DNA of 64,000 bases from Lantana camara. Taxonomy: Eukaryota; Streptophyta; Magnoliopsida; Lamiales; Verbenaceae. The notes beneath the pieces were generated by a model that saw only the letters and a program-made list of their open reading frames with translations, did no database searches and was not told where the DNA came from. This document shows positions 53,860 through 64,000 of this stretch, in pieces. Location of the stretch: contig CM074861.1 in assembly GCA_037501455.1 (NCBI GenBank), positions 99,673,001-99,737,000 on the forward strand. Reading direction: 5' to 3'. Numbering within the stretch: the stretch's first letter is position 1; each line of letters begins with the position of its first letter. The position numbers and the translations under genes are program-made.

Positions 53860-56313
53860 GGGTATTCTGATAATCATACATGGCCTCAACGAACACAGGT
53901 AGGCATACACAATTTTATTTTCCCTAGGGTTTTTTGCAAGGAAACCCCTTGTATCACGTGAAATGAGCCAAAAAGACCCCGTGAAAAAAAAATTCTCATA
54001 TAAAACCCTATATTTTCAAATTTTTGCTGAAAAAACCCTAAGGCGTGTTTTTGAATCACACGCGCGTTGACTGCGTGTGATATTGAATTTTTTTTCACTT
54101 TTTCGAATTTACCCCAACATTTTATTTATTAAATTATTTATTTTATATATCTATAAAAATTATGTATATATATATATGGCGCAGGTGGCGATGGTGGAGA
54201 GAGGGTGGCGGAGGTCGCAGGGTCGGGGACGGTGGCACGAGGGTGGGCGTGGTGGAGCCAGATCTGGAGAGGGGAGATGGAATCGCGCCGGTTGAGATGA
54301 ATTTTGGGGGTTGTGTTGGCGATGGCGGCAGCGGTGTGTGGCGGGATGAAACTGGGGCTCTGGTGCAGGCGGCGGAGGCGGAGGCGGAGGCGGAGTGTGG
54401 CGGGATGAAACTGGTTAAACTGGGGCTATGGTGCAGGCGACGACGGCGGCGGCTGAATGAATTTGGGGTAGGGTGTTTCCAGGTGTGGCCGGTGAGTGGG
54501 TTGGGTGGGGGGAGGGGGTGGGGCGGGCGATGCAGGCTCCGCCCCAGGCCTGGAGAAGATGAACTTTTCCTTTTTTTTTTTTTTCTTTTGAAATTTCTTT
54601 TATATGTATATATATGTATGTATGTATATGTATGTATTATATAATATATTATATATATACATGTATATGTATAAAATTACTAATGTATTATATGTATTAA
54701 ATATTATTTATAAATTTATTGAATATATATATATATATATATATATAATTATAATTATTGTACAATACATATAAATAACATTTAATATACATATATAATG
54801 TATATAAATATATAAATTATATTATATATTTATTAAAAATCTTATAAATAAATATATATAATATTATAATGAAAATATATATGTATTGTACACTAATTAT
54901 AATTATATATATACAATTGATATTTTATTTATTGCACATATATATATATATATATTATAAATTGTGTAATGAATGAATATTAATTATTTTGTTTAAAATA
55001 TACAACAAGGGTATTTAGGTAAAATATATTCATTCATTTGACCAAACGGATTTAAGGGGCACTGTGCTAAACATTATTAACATAGGGTTTTTTAGACTAA
55101 TTAATTTTTTACATGGTTTTTTTGGCTCATTTCGTAAAACACAGGGTTGTGGGTGCATATAGTTCATTTTCCCTAGCCTGTTTCATTCTGAATATTGCCT
55201 GTGTAATATCGAGCAACGAAATTAGTCATAAAATTGCAAGAATTGTAATTATAATGCTTGTTATGATGGAAATAGCTATAATAGAAAATGATATTTTTGT
55301 TTGACAGGTCATGGTGGAAGTGATGGGTTGCATGGATACGTACCTTAACTGGATCATGTTGTTGCAGACACTGTAAGTTAGTTTAAATTCAGTTTCATGT
55401 TCATCTCGCCATTGTGGCAAATGTAGCTTTCTTCAATATACTTATTCTTCACACTCTTCTGTTCACAGGCTGCTCTTTTGGAAAAAGTCAAATTAGAGAA
55501 CCGACTGGGGGTGCAGTGGTATTGAAGGTATAGTTTTTGCAAAGAAATTACATCCCAATCTTCATATCCATTAATCTTCTTCATTTTCTATTTTCTTGGG
55601 GTAACCAACTTCGTCATTTTTACTGCATGTATTCTCCATCCTACTTACTTTTGTTCACATTCTCCCAACTTGTTTAGGCTGCTTCATATCCCCACGTAGA
55701 AGAAATGTTGGATGGAATCATATTGACTTCACCTGCTTTGCGCGTCAAGCCAGCTCATCCTATTGTCAATATAAGCTCTCTCTCTCTCAGTTGGATATTA
55801 GTGAAAGTAATCTCCTTAAAATGGTAAATTTTGTTTGTATGCATTTGTTTAAGTTCCACTCCTATCTTAGAAAAGATTCATATTGGTGAAAGGTATACCC
55901 TGATAAAACATGCTCTTGTTGTGTTTGCGTCTATAGGCATTTCAAGTGGCACCAATATTTTCCCTGGTTGTTCCAAGGTTCCAGTTCAAAGGTGCTAACA
56001 AAAGGGGAATTCCAGTTTCCCGTGACCCTGCAGCTCTTCTAGCCAAGTACACCGGACCTATAAGGGTCCGAAATGGGCATGAGATTTTGCGCATTTCCTC
56101 TTACTTAATGCGCAATTTCCAGTCTATCACTGTCCCATTCTTTGTCCTCCATGGAACAGCTGATAGAGTTACCGATCCATTGGCTTCTCGGGACTTGTAC
56201 AACGAGCTGAGGCACCATCCAAGTTCAAGGATATCAAACTCTACGAAAGCTTTCTGCACGACCTTCTCTTTGATATTATTAATTGGATGGAGAAGTGGCT
56301 AACTGCTCGCTAG
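53860..56313 (+). pseudogene. Alpha/beta hydrolase (monoacylglycerol-lipase-like) pseudogene
   Basis: Pieces in order: 53860-53898 (HGLNEH), 55308-55373 (GHGGSDGLHGYV, then an in-frame TAA), 55469-55527 (LLEKVKLEN joined out of frame to TGGAVVLK), 55678 to about 55770 (LDGIILTSPALRV) and 55937-56313 (VAPIFSLVV, ILRISSYLM, HGTADRVTD). Plant MAGL-like hydrolases cleave lipid esters with a Ser-Asp-His triad. Here the GHSTGG nucleophile segment is deleted, and the exon between HGLNEH and GHGGSDG is missing. Asp of GTADRVTD and His of FLHDLL remain, but the latter needs a frameshift. A 1.2-kb transposon sits in the first intron. The gene is dead. Confidence 0.88.
53928..55165. mobile_element. MULE-like non-autonomous element, 11-bp target duplication
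   Basis: The 1238-bp element is flanked by ATTTTCCCTAG on both sides (53917-53927 and 55166-55176). The first and last ~60 bp are imperfect inverted repeats sharing GAAATGAGCCAAAAA. The interior has a GC-rich, glycine/arginine-like block (54175-54560) of GGC/GGA repeats, then very AT-rich DNA (54590-54960). No transposase. The plan (long duplication, GC-rich block, AT-rich tail) resembles the element in the GH1 intron. Confidence 0.8.
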
Positions 56314-56483
56314 ATGCTGGTACCTATTTCAATGTGGTGGGTACTGGAATCGGTGGTTTTGAACCGGGAAAAGCCAGTTTGTGGGAGCGGCATCATGAAA
56401 GTAGTTTATGTAGAGGGGGGAATGTTGTATGTATTATATATATTTTATTGCAGCAAGAAAGATCTAGAATGACTCTTTTGATT

Positions 56484-57676
56484 GGCACCGGATCTCCTGC
56501 TCCATTTTGGTGCTTCATCTCATACTCCACTAGGGATGCAAACGAGCCGAGCCGACTCGCGAGCCTGGTGAGCAAGCTCGAGCCAAGCCCGAACTCAAGC
56601 CCCTTTTAGTTAGGCTCGTGGTTCACGAGCCTATATATTTAATTAAAAAATACTATTTTTATTTTTATATATATAAATATTTTATTATTATATAATATTA
56701 TATATATATTTATTGATTTTTATATAAAATTAATAAAAAATTAATGTATTTATAATATATATGTATATATATTTAATAAATATATATTATTATATTTAAA
56801 AATATATTAAAAAACTAATTTTTAATTAAAAATAATATATTATTTCGAGCCTTGGTCGATCCGAGCTCGAGCCAGAAAAAGGCTCGACTCGGCTCGTTTG
56901 CATCCCTAGACTCCACCGACTGGATGAGTAACACGTGTAACATTTTACCAGATTTCTAACATAGAAATTTATGATATTATTAATAAAATGAAAAGAAAAT
57001 CTTTATATGTCTAATATTAATTTTCTTAACATCTCGATACGTTTGAATATTATCAACGTTTGAATATATAAATTTATATTAAAGTATATTATCAATATTT
57101 AATATTCAAACCTTGATAATATACTTTAAAGTTTGAATATTTAATATTAAAAATAAAAAAACAAAAATTTATGTATCCAATAGATTTTAAAAAAAAACCC
57201 TACTTTTTATTGGGATTATTTTATAATATTCAAAATAAAAATATTAAATTTGTGTCGTTTTTTTAAAATTTTTATTTTTAAGTTATAAATTTTTTTTAAG
57301 AGAAAAATATTAATATTAAATATATTTTATAATATTCAAACTGAAAATTATTTTATAATATCCAAATTAAAAATATTAAATTAATATTCAAAGTTGTTAT
57401 ATTTAATATTAAATATATTTTATAATATTCAAACTATAAAGTATATTATCAACGTTTGAATATTAAATATTGATAATAATACTTTAATATAAAGTTATAT
57501 ATATATATCAAGATGTTAAAAAAGATTAGTATTAGATATATAAAGATTTTCTTTTCCTTTAATTAATAATACTATAATTTTTTGTGTTAAAAAATTTAAC
57601 AAAATCTTATACGTGTCAATCATGCGATCGGTGGAGTATGAGATAAAACACCAAATGAAGTGGAAGATCCGGTGCC
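56484..57676. mobile_element. Foldback DNA element, target duplication TTTTGATT
   Basis: The arms (56484-57015 minus the nested MITE, and 57520-57676) are inverted copies over about 180 bp, starting GGCACCGGATC. TTTTGATT flanks both ends (56476-56483 and 57677-57684). The middle has further AT-rich inverted words (TTTAATATTAAATAT). Without the nested MITE the size is about 0.8 kb. It has no coding capacity, and the superfamily is unclear (8-bp duplication). Confidence 0.85.
56531..56908. mobile_element. hAT-like MITE inside the foldback element
   Basis: The ends are inverted repeats of 18-21 bp starting TAGGGATGCAAACGAGCC. The flanks TACTCCAC and GACTCCAC (56523-56530 and 56909-56916) agree at 7 of 8 bases. 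The other arm of the foldback element shows the uninterrupted site (CATACTCCACCGA when read in reverse), confirming the insertion. Confidence 0.88.
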
Positions 57677-57904
57677 TTTTGATTAGTGTTCTGCAAAGTA
57701 AAGGAAAGCCTTTCTGAAAATGTTAGTTTGTAGAACTATCTTCTAAATAGGTGTAAGGTTATGATGCGCGATGATTGCGTGGGCTTTTTAAGAAGCGTGC
57801 GTTAACTTTGGCGGGATTTTGTGGTAAACAAATATTATGTGTATATGTATTTGTGTGCTTTTACAATTTCTATTCGAGCATACTTGCTCAGGAACCTGTG
57901 TTTG

Positions 57905-58425
57905 AGTGAAATTACAAAAAAGACCTTGTCATAAAAAAATTAGTCTAGAAAAACTACGTTCTTTATTTTTTGCACACCGCTCCCTCATTCTATTTGGTCA
58001 ACAAAAGGATCCATTTTACCCAAAATATCCTCCGTGTACATTTTAGACAAGAGTATGATTCATTCATTATATATATGCAATGCTTTTTTGCAAAAAAACC
58101 AAAAGACTGAGGTTTTCCGAACGAATTTATTTATGACAGGGTTTTTCTTTTTATTTTTTTGTGTTACATAGAGGGTGCCGGTGCAATTTACTCATATATA
58201 TATTATTTGATACATAAGGGGCATAATAGTTTTTTGACACCTAAAACACACAAAAAAACATGTTTCAATTGTAGTCAACGCATGCAACACACTTACTGGT
58301 CTGCATGTTTTTTTTTTTTCCAAAAAAAAAAGGTTTTTCGAACGAATTTATTTATGACAGCGTGTTTGTGTGTGTGTGTGTGTTACATCAGGGTGGCGCT
58401 GCAATTTTCTCATTTCTCTAATGTT
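57905..58425. repeat. Two diverged copies of a ~100-bp repeat
   Basis: TCGAACGAATTTATTTATGACAG-type words at about 58115-58140 and 58337-58362 are each followed by GTGTTACAT and a GGTG-GCGCTGCAATTT or GGTGCCGGTGCAATTT phrase. The left part (57905-58040) resembles the end region of the element at 53928 in opposite orientation. A (TG)n run lies at 58368-58383. Confidence 0.65.
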
Positions 58426-58599
58426 TTGGTGAATTAGTAGGTTCCATAGACGGGTTATTTGTGTTAAAGAATTTGGACTATGGTTTAATCTTATTGACGA
58501 ATTGACCGATTTCCTTTCAGATAATTTAAGTGAATCTCTTTCTTTACCGAAAATATCTTCTGAACTCCAACATATTGGATTTTGAAAAGTTTAAAATAA

Positions 58600-59160
58600 A
58601 ATTATGAGCAAAATACATTTTTAGTCTCATACTAATGGACTATTATCATTTTTGGTCCCATAGTTTTCAAAATTGATTTTTTTAGTTTCGTAGTAATTTT
58701 TTTGCCACTTTGAGGACCTCCACCAAATAATTGACGGAAGTCACTGTTCATCCATTAATTAATTAATTTATTTATTTATTGGTCCATATCTATTAATTTC
58801 ATATATTATATATTTATTATATATAATATATGTATTATATTTTATATAATATGTAATACACGTATATATTATATATTTTAATTTATAATATGCATTTTGT
58901 TATATATATTTTAATATATATGCGCATTATATATTATATATCATACACTTGTATTAATAATATATATTTTGTTATATATTATGTATAATATATAATATAT
59001 ATTATATATAATAAAATATGTGTATATAATATATAACAATATATATATTATAAAATGCATTTTGCTCTAAAATTATTTAAATAATGGAATTCGTGGAAAA
59101 AGAATATTCAATATCTTAGTTTTAAGAAATTATCTAAATTGTAGGGAACAAAGGAATTTT
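58600..59160. repeat. Very AT-rich tract with TATATA palindromes
   Basis: 58790-59050 is made almost only of TA, TAT and ATAA words with many small palindromes around ATATAATATAT. No coding signal. Confidence 0.7.
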
Positions 59161-59930
59161 CAAGTTCTATGATCATGCAACGCCAGACGAAAGCGTTACT
59201 ACGTGATTTCGTCAAAAATCAAAATTTTCGTCCCACGAGAGTATAATTTATTTCCATTAGAACTTTCGGAGTGAAAAAAACTTCTGCGTCCGGAGAACTG
59301 CTAAAAAGAGCCCAACATATGTAGACCGAGGCCCATTGATTCAATGACAATTGTAGCAAGTATGCCAACCACGCTTTCTATTCCAAACCTTTGACTTTGA
59401 CAGAGACGCTCTTTTGTGACAACGACTTTGGCTTCCGAAGTTGACTGATGCAATCACAAGTGCAGACCGCGACCGCGGAAGAAGAAAACGTCGAAAATAG
59501 CCATTCGGTGTTCAATTGGATTTTGATACTCATATTCCTTTTGCGGAATTCGCCAACTACCCACAATTTGGAAGAAAATTGATCAGGAAGATGTAATATC
59601 CGCCCTACATTTTTGTTATGTTTTAATCGCAGTTTATTTGCTGAATTAGTTGTGTTGAGAAGTGCCAAATTTGAGTGATTTTCTTAATTTGTGAGTTGGG
59701 ACTTTTTTGCGTAGTTGTCTGCCTTAGAAATTTTGATAGCCTATGTCGCAGTAGCGAAAGAGAGTAGAAAATGCCATTTTTGCATTTGAAAATTGATTTT
59801 ATGGACACAATTCCTTTTCCTTTAATGTTATGGAGCAAAAAAATGGGGAAGAGGTGTCCCGAGTTTCTCTGTCCTCAATGCATATTATTGGGGGAGTGTC
59901 ATACAGAATTTAATTTCATCGTCAAACTAG
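59161..59930. other. Unassigned stretch
   Basis: Less AT-rich in 59270-59590. A minus-strand frame of 96 codons (59378-59668) has no recognisable motif. I cannot assign a gene. Confidence 0.3.
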
Positions 59931-61262
59931 TAACAAACACGTGACAAGGCACGGGCCAAATTTTTATGAAAATACAATAAAAAAATCAATTAAAATATAT
60001 TGTTAAGATAATAACTATTATCAAATAGTTATTCAAAATATTTAAATAACATATAGAAATATTAACTTATAAAAGACATACTACTAAAATTAGAGAGAAA
60101 ACTAAAATTATTGTAAATTATATAAAATAATGAAAAATAAAATTTATATTTAAAATTAAAAGCATATTTATTAAAATTAAAAAAAAAATGAAAACAAAAC
60201 TTTCTAATATTGTACAGTACATTGTTATATCTATAAAGAAAAATAAAAAATATGTTACAAATTTTAAAAGACTTTTACAAATAAATTTATATATATATAT
60301 ATATATTGGTATATGGATAAAAATAGGTAAGAAAATACCTTTTTTATTAGAATTCAAAAAATTGAGTAGAATAAAACTTACCTCAACGCATAAGGGGGAA
60401 AAAATTATATTGATCAGAATAAGACTTACCACCACAGAGATGTATTTGGATAAATTAAGTAATTTGAATTTGAATCGGTAATTACAATATTTATACAAAC
60501 TTACCTTAAAAAAATGATCCTGCATTAAAAAAAAAAAATCATATATGGATTTGAAAAAAAAAATTACCTATATTAAAAAGAAAATTTATATACAAATATG
60601 AAAAGAGATAAGAAAATAATTTTTCTATTAGAATCGAAATAAAAACAATTGATTAGAATAAAACTTACCTTGACGAAGAATGTCAGACTTAATTAGAATA
60701 AAACTTATCTCGACAAAGAATGATCGTGCATGAGAGAAAAAAAAATCATATATATTAGAATAAGATGATGAAGAATGATCTGCATGAGGAAAAAAAAAAA
60801 TTATATATGGACGAGAAAAATAGTTGAGAATTGAGTGTGATAATTAAAACTTTAAATACTATTTCTTTAGGGTGTATAATTTCACTAAAATTTTAAATTT
60901 GAATATTTTTCATAACAAACTTATCTAGAAGAATATAGATATATTTAGATAAATTAAGTGATTTAAATTTGAATCAATAACTACAATATCTATATAAAAT
61001 TCTTAATTCTTTTGGATAAAGGTGATTTGTTATAGAAAACAGACTTCTATAGTATGCGTATTTTAAATTTAAAGTTAGGTGATTTTGTTATAGAAAACAG
61101 AATTTCATATTAATACGCGTATTCTAAATTTAAACTTTTCTAGTAACAGAATTTAAAAAATATTAAAATTTTAAAATCTATTGAGATATTCAAAAAATTT
61201 TGAGACTATCCACGTGTATACTTACGTGGATAGCCTCAAGGGTTCTAAATTATATATATAGA
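59931..61262. repeat. AT-rich transposon-like region with repeated words
   Basis: TAGAATAAAACTTACCTCGACG-type words recur (about 60367, 60655, 60697), each near a GATC-GCATGA word and A runs. A GTTATAGAAAACAGA unit occurs twice (about 61030 and 61093). It ends near a hairpin TATCCACGTGTATACTTACGTGGATA (about 61208-61232). It is probably a degenerate DNA element. I could not identify defined ends. Confidence 0.4.
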
Positions 61263-61934
61263 TTTAACACGATGTGTAATTTTATATTTTGACTCTAATA
61301 TGCTGAAACACAAGGAACATATACAATCAAAAAATAAAAGGTGTATAAACAATAAAGAATCCAAAATAAGGGGTTAATAAAAATATTGAAACTACTAGAA
61401 TCTAGGAGATTTGATGTAAATATTAGAATTTTGTGCCAATCTAGCATTTTTTTGGTTTTGCAAAGAGTACTGTTTTATTTTTATGACCTAATTTTAAGTT
61501 TAGAGTTTATGAAAAAAAAAAAAAATAATAAGCTTAGAGTTTATGGGTATGCATGTTTTTATTAGAATGCTATTTATTATACTTAGGGGATATTTAGGGA
61601 TCACCAATATTTGAAATATTAGTTTAAATAAAATATAAACATTAAATTAAATTATAAATTTCCAAATTAAAAGATACAGATTTAAGGAACATTACAAATA
61701 TATACTTACAGTTTATTATAGCAACATATCTCTGGAAGAATTAGAATTTTTAAGAACAATATTATCGGCGCCATTAAAATTTAACACAATAATTAATGGT
61801 TGAGGTAATTTATGAGAGAGAATGTAAATTTTAGGGTATTCGCAATTTCTCAAACGTCCCTAATTATGATTATAATCTATTAATTTGACTATATTTCAAC
61901 CGTACTGTTAGATGGCAAATGCATAAGCAACCGT
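61263..61934. other. AT-rich intergenic stretch
   Basis: No recognisable feature. Confidence 0.4.
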
Positions 61935-62335
61935 ATTTATGTCCCTTATGACACGAGTAAAAGTTGATCCAGCAACGCTGGGTGAAGGACAAGTATGGTA
62001 TCTCCAGCAAAGATCTGTTCTGTCAAGAGAATGGCTGTTGATGAAGCGAAACGTGTTTGCTTACATTTTCAAGACTACGTATACACAGATCAGATTTATG
62101 GCTCTTCTTACTTTCCTGTGTTCTTTCGAACTGAGATGAAGCACGGTCACCTAGATGACGGAGGCAAAGTTTATGGTGCCCTTTCTTCAGCCTCATCAAT
62201 GTCATGTTTAATGGAATAGCACAACTTGCAATGGCCATTTTGCTATACCGATTTGGCTCCTCAAGATTCCAATTTCCATCATGGAGTTTGGAATTTGGAT
62301 TATTCTGACATATTATACCGTTAGATTTGCTCTTC
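61935..62335 (+). pseudogene. PDR-type ABC transporter (ABCG) fragment
   Basis: Across three frames the strand reads pieces of the first membrane domain of a pleiotropic-drug-resistance transporter: KYGISSKDLF, SREWLLMKRNVFAYIFK, VFFRTEMKHG, DGGKVYGAL, then IPIWLLKIPISIMEFGI. These full-size transporters usually exceed 1400 residues. Only about 130 are represented, with at least two frameshifts and a missing stretch. No ATP-binding motifs. It is a relic. Confidence 0.8.
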
Positions 62336-62339
62336 TTGT

Positions 62340-62764
62340 TAGTTGGTAAGCTTTTTATATAAGTGTTTCGTAAGTGTAAAAATATGCTTTAGTTCATAAT
62401 TCACAATTAAATTGAACTAAAGAAATTCTACAGGTTTATGCCGTAGACGTGGAGTTATCAGATACCTAGCAGCCACAGTGACACATGCTGAAGTCTGAAG
62501 ATATGGATACTGTGATTGTGACTGATGCAAAGTTTGTGGGGATGAAACCGAGCATGTAACCAAGTGCGTGAATGCCTACTTGATTGACCATGGAGAGACA
62601 TGCATATCATCATTTATCTTGATGAAGTAAAAATGGCTAATATCCATGCAAAAGAAGTAGGATAATTGATGTTGATGGTGCTAGCCGCACTATAAAGCCG
62701 TCCAAGGACGTTTAAAAGTAGGAAACTGTACATGTATTACAATGACGTATCTTCAAGTTCGGCC
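62340..62764. other. Unassigned stretch
   Basis: A frame near 62430-62560 reads DVELSDT and VIVTDAKFVGM with interspersed stops. It could be another decayed exon. No family recognised. Confidence 0.25.
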
Positions 62765-62858
62765 TAATTACACCAACTTCCCCTCAGCATATGCTAGGGG
62801 AAGTTTTTGTAATATATCTCAAACTAAGGGGAGGTTTGTGTAATTAGATCAAACATCA
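62765..62858. mobile_element. Small MITE-like inverted repeat
   Basis: TAATTACACCAACTTCCCCT at the left and AGGGGAGGTTTGTGTAATTA at the right are near-perfect inverted copies, with a second, inner AGGGGAAG word. Total about 94 bp. No target duplication could be set. Confidence 0.55.
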
Positions 62859-63224
62859 GGAAAACACGGTGGATACATGAAGAAGGGCTGTCCGCACGAT
62901 TCACCAACCAAGCAAAGATATTTTCGAATCCCTCGATGAGGTAATTAAACTTGTAAAATAATCTGAATTTTCTTTTTAAAATATAAACAAATTCTGCTTG
63001 TAGCCGTGGAAAGAAGTGTTTATAACCTAGACAGGGTGGCCGGGCGGAATGTACTCGGCCATACTTTATGCATGTTAAGAGGTAACTTCAATGGAAATAT
63101 TTACATTTTCGATATGCATAAATAACCATCAATAAAACTCCGTACTTTGGTCAGTGTACATAATATCACTTCTTGATCTCATATATGTCACTTTCCTTAC
63201 TCTTGTATCTGAGCTAATTTTCCA

Positions 63225-63425
63225 AGGTAAAGGTGGTAAAAATGCATTAGTGCCTGGCGGCATTCGTATAGGTTTGCCTGCTATGTCTACGAGAGGATTT
63301 GGTGAAAATGAATTCATTTCAATTGCATATTTATTCGTGAAGGTGTGCATTGCAAATCACTCTAGAAGCAAAGAAATCAGTTTCAGGATCTAAGCTCCAG
63401 GATTTTATGAAATTTGTCACTTGTC
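63225..63425 (+). pseudogene. Serine hydroxymethyltransferase 3' fragment
   Basis: The frame reads VPGGIRIGLPAMSTRGF, followed in another frame by TLEAKKSVSGSKLQDFMKF. SHMT interconverts serine and glycine with tetrahydrofolate, and this is the region near its C terminus. Upstream exons are absent. At least one frameshift (about 63320-63355) separates the two pieces. No continuous gene is visible within the window, so I call it a fragment. Confidence 0.75.
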
Positions 63426-63846
63426 CCAGCTTTCTTTACTTAGAAAACCATAATAGAAAAGTGTAACTATAAGGAGAAAACCAATAAACAAAGATGAGTA
63501 GAATACGTTCCTGTTAGTAGTACGGATAAGACATTGTACCACCCTTTCAATTTTCACAGACGAACACGAACATGAGCAGAGATAACGTAAATAAAAATAA
63601 CCATATATCCAGAAAAAACATTGATGATACTCACATGAAGCACAATTCCACATCATGAAGATTTAAGATGATGACCGTTTATACATATGAGATATTCTCA
63701 GTTTATTGAAATCAGATGCATATGTCGTTATTATAACATGGAAAGATAATTCAAAGGACCAAACAACAATATTTTCCAAATTGCCAATTCACATAATGAG
63801 AACAGAAAGAAATAAACAAAATTTGCAACCATTTCTCTTATTCATA
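63426..63846. other. Probable 3' untranslated and flanking DNA
   Basis: AT-rich, without coding signal. As the next exon reads on the minus strand and stops at 63847, part of this may be its 3' untranslated region. Confidence 0.4.
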
Positions 63847-63960
63847 TCACAAAAATTTAGCACCAACTAGGCTGAATCCAACAAGCGTTGAGTTGATATC
63901 TTGAACCATAAAAATGTCGCGACGAATCTCCACTCCCTGAAAGATGTCATTTCCCCGTCT
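63847..63960 (-). CDS. Terminal exon of an unidentified minus-strand gene (partial)
   Basis: A splice-acceptor tract (CTTCTCTTTAG on the minus strand) is followed by 37 codons beginning RRGNDIFQGVEIRRD, containing MVQDINSTLVGFSLVGA, and ending in TGA at 63847-63849. The composition and clean frame look like real coding sequence, and the gene would continue to the right of the window. I do not recognise the family. Confidence 0.5.
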   Translation of the reverse strand, partial: RRGNDIFQGVEIRRDIFMVQDINSTLVGFSLVGAKFL

Positions 63961-64000
63961 CTAAAGAGAAGAACACAAATTCAGACCCACATAACAAAGG

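Noticed and set aside
54077..54644. Gly/Arg-rich frames in the hydrolase intron
   Set aside because: These come from GGC/GGA repeats inside a non-autonomous transposon; no start context, introns or homology were seen.
60118..60525. Minus-strand hydrophobic frame of 135 codons
   Set aside because: The sequence is extremely AT-rich and the frame is mostly Ile/Phe/Leu/Lys/Asn from TTT, ATT and AAA codons; there is no motif.
61208..61262. Hairpin that might mark a Helitron 3' end
   Set aside because: The hairpin is clear, but it is not followed by a CTRR end at the right spacing and no 5' TC end was found.

Overview
This window looks like repeat-rich plant nuclear DNA, most likely from a eudicot. 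The evidence is GT-AG introns, AT-rich intergenic DNA, plant Ty1/copia, CACTA, MULE, hAT-type and SINE elements, and plant gene families such as a GH1 beta-glucosidase, PEX10 and a PDR-type ABC transporter. I cannot name the species. Few genes look intact. The best is a 13-exon GH1 beta-glucosidase on the + strand (25664-29916). A small zinc-finger gene inside a MULE (30621-31048) also has a clean reading frame, and one terminal exon of an unidentified minus-strand gene sits at the right edge (63847-63960). The other gene-like loci (DRB-like, protein kinase, PEX10, alpha/beta hydrolase, PDR/ABCG, SHMT) are decayed or partial.

Left part, 1-18 kb: a full-length Ty1/copia element (139-5772) with two LTRs, primer binding site, polypurine tract and 5-bp target duplication AGTGG, but a broken gag-pol. 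Then come a foldback element (6147-6530), dsRNA-binding-protein remnants (7955-8254), an unclassified repeat (about 8390-9850), a solo LTR with target duplication CCATA (10796-13458), a dispersed ~100-bp repeat family, and a protein-kinase pseudogene with a SINE inside it (15705-16610).

Middle, 18-36 kb: a 3' tRNA-Asp fragment lies just upstream of a PEX10-like gene that lacks its central exons (18864-21579). A decayed MULE transposase end with tandemly duplicated small exons follows (22330-24080), then the GH1 gene, whose fifth intron holds a 1.2-kb MULE-like insertion. Next is a structurally complete MULE (30218-35782) with 10-bp target duplication and ~144-bp inverted repeats. It carries two convergent genes: a frameshifted transposase and an intact GRF zinc-finger/coiled-coil/membrane protein.

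Right part, 36-64 kb: a three-level nest, in which a solo LTR (35908-47134, duplication AACCC) is split by a CACTA element (37389-45904), itself split by a second solo LTR of the same family (37423-40574, duplication GAATT). Beyond it are CACTA and copia fragments, then a run of broken host genes: an alpha/beta hydrolase with an inserted MULE-like element, a foldback element with a hAT-like MITE inside it, a PDR transporter fragment and an SHMT 3' end. The window mainly records repeated transposon insertion and gene decay. The duplicated target sites let the order of several insertions be read directly.
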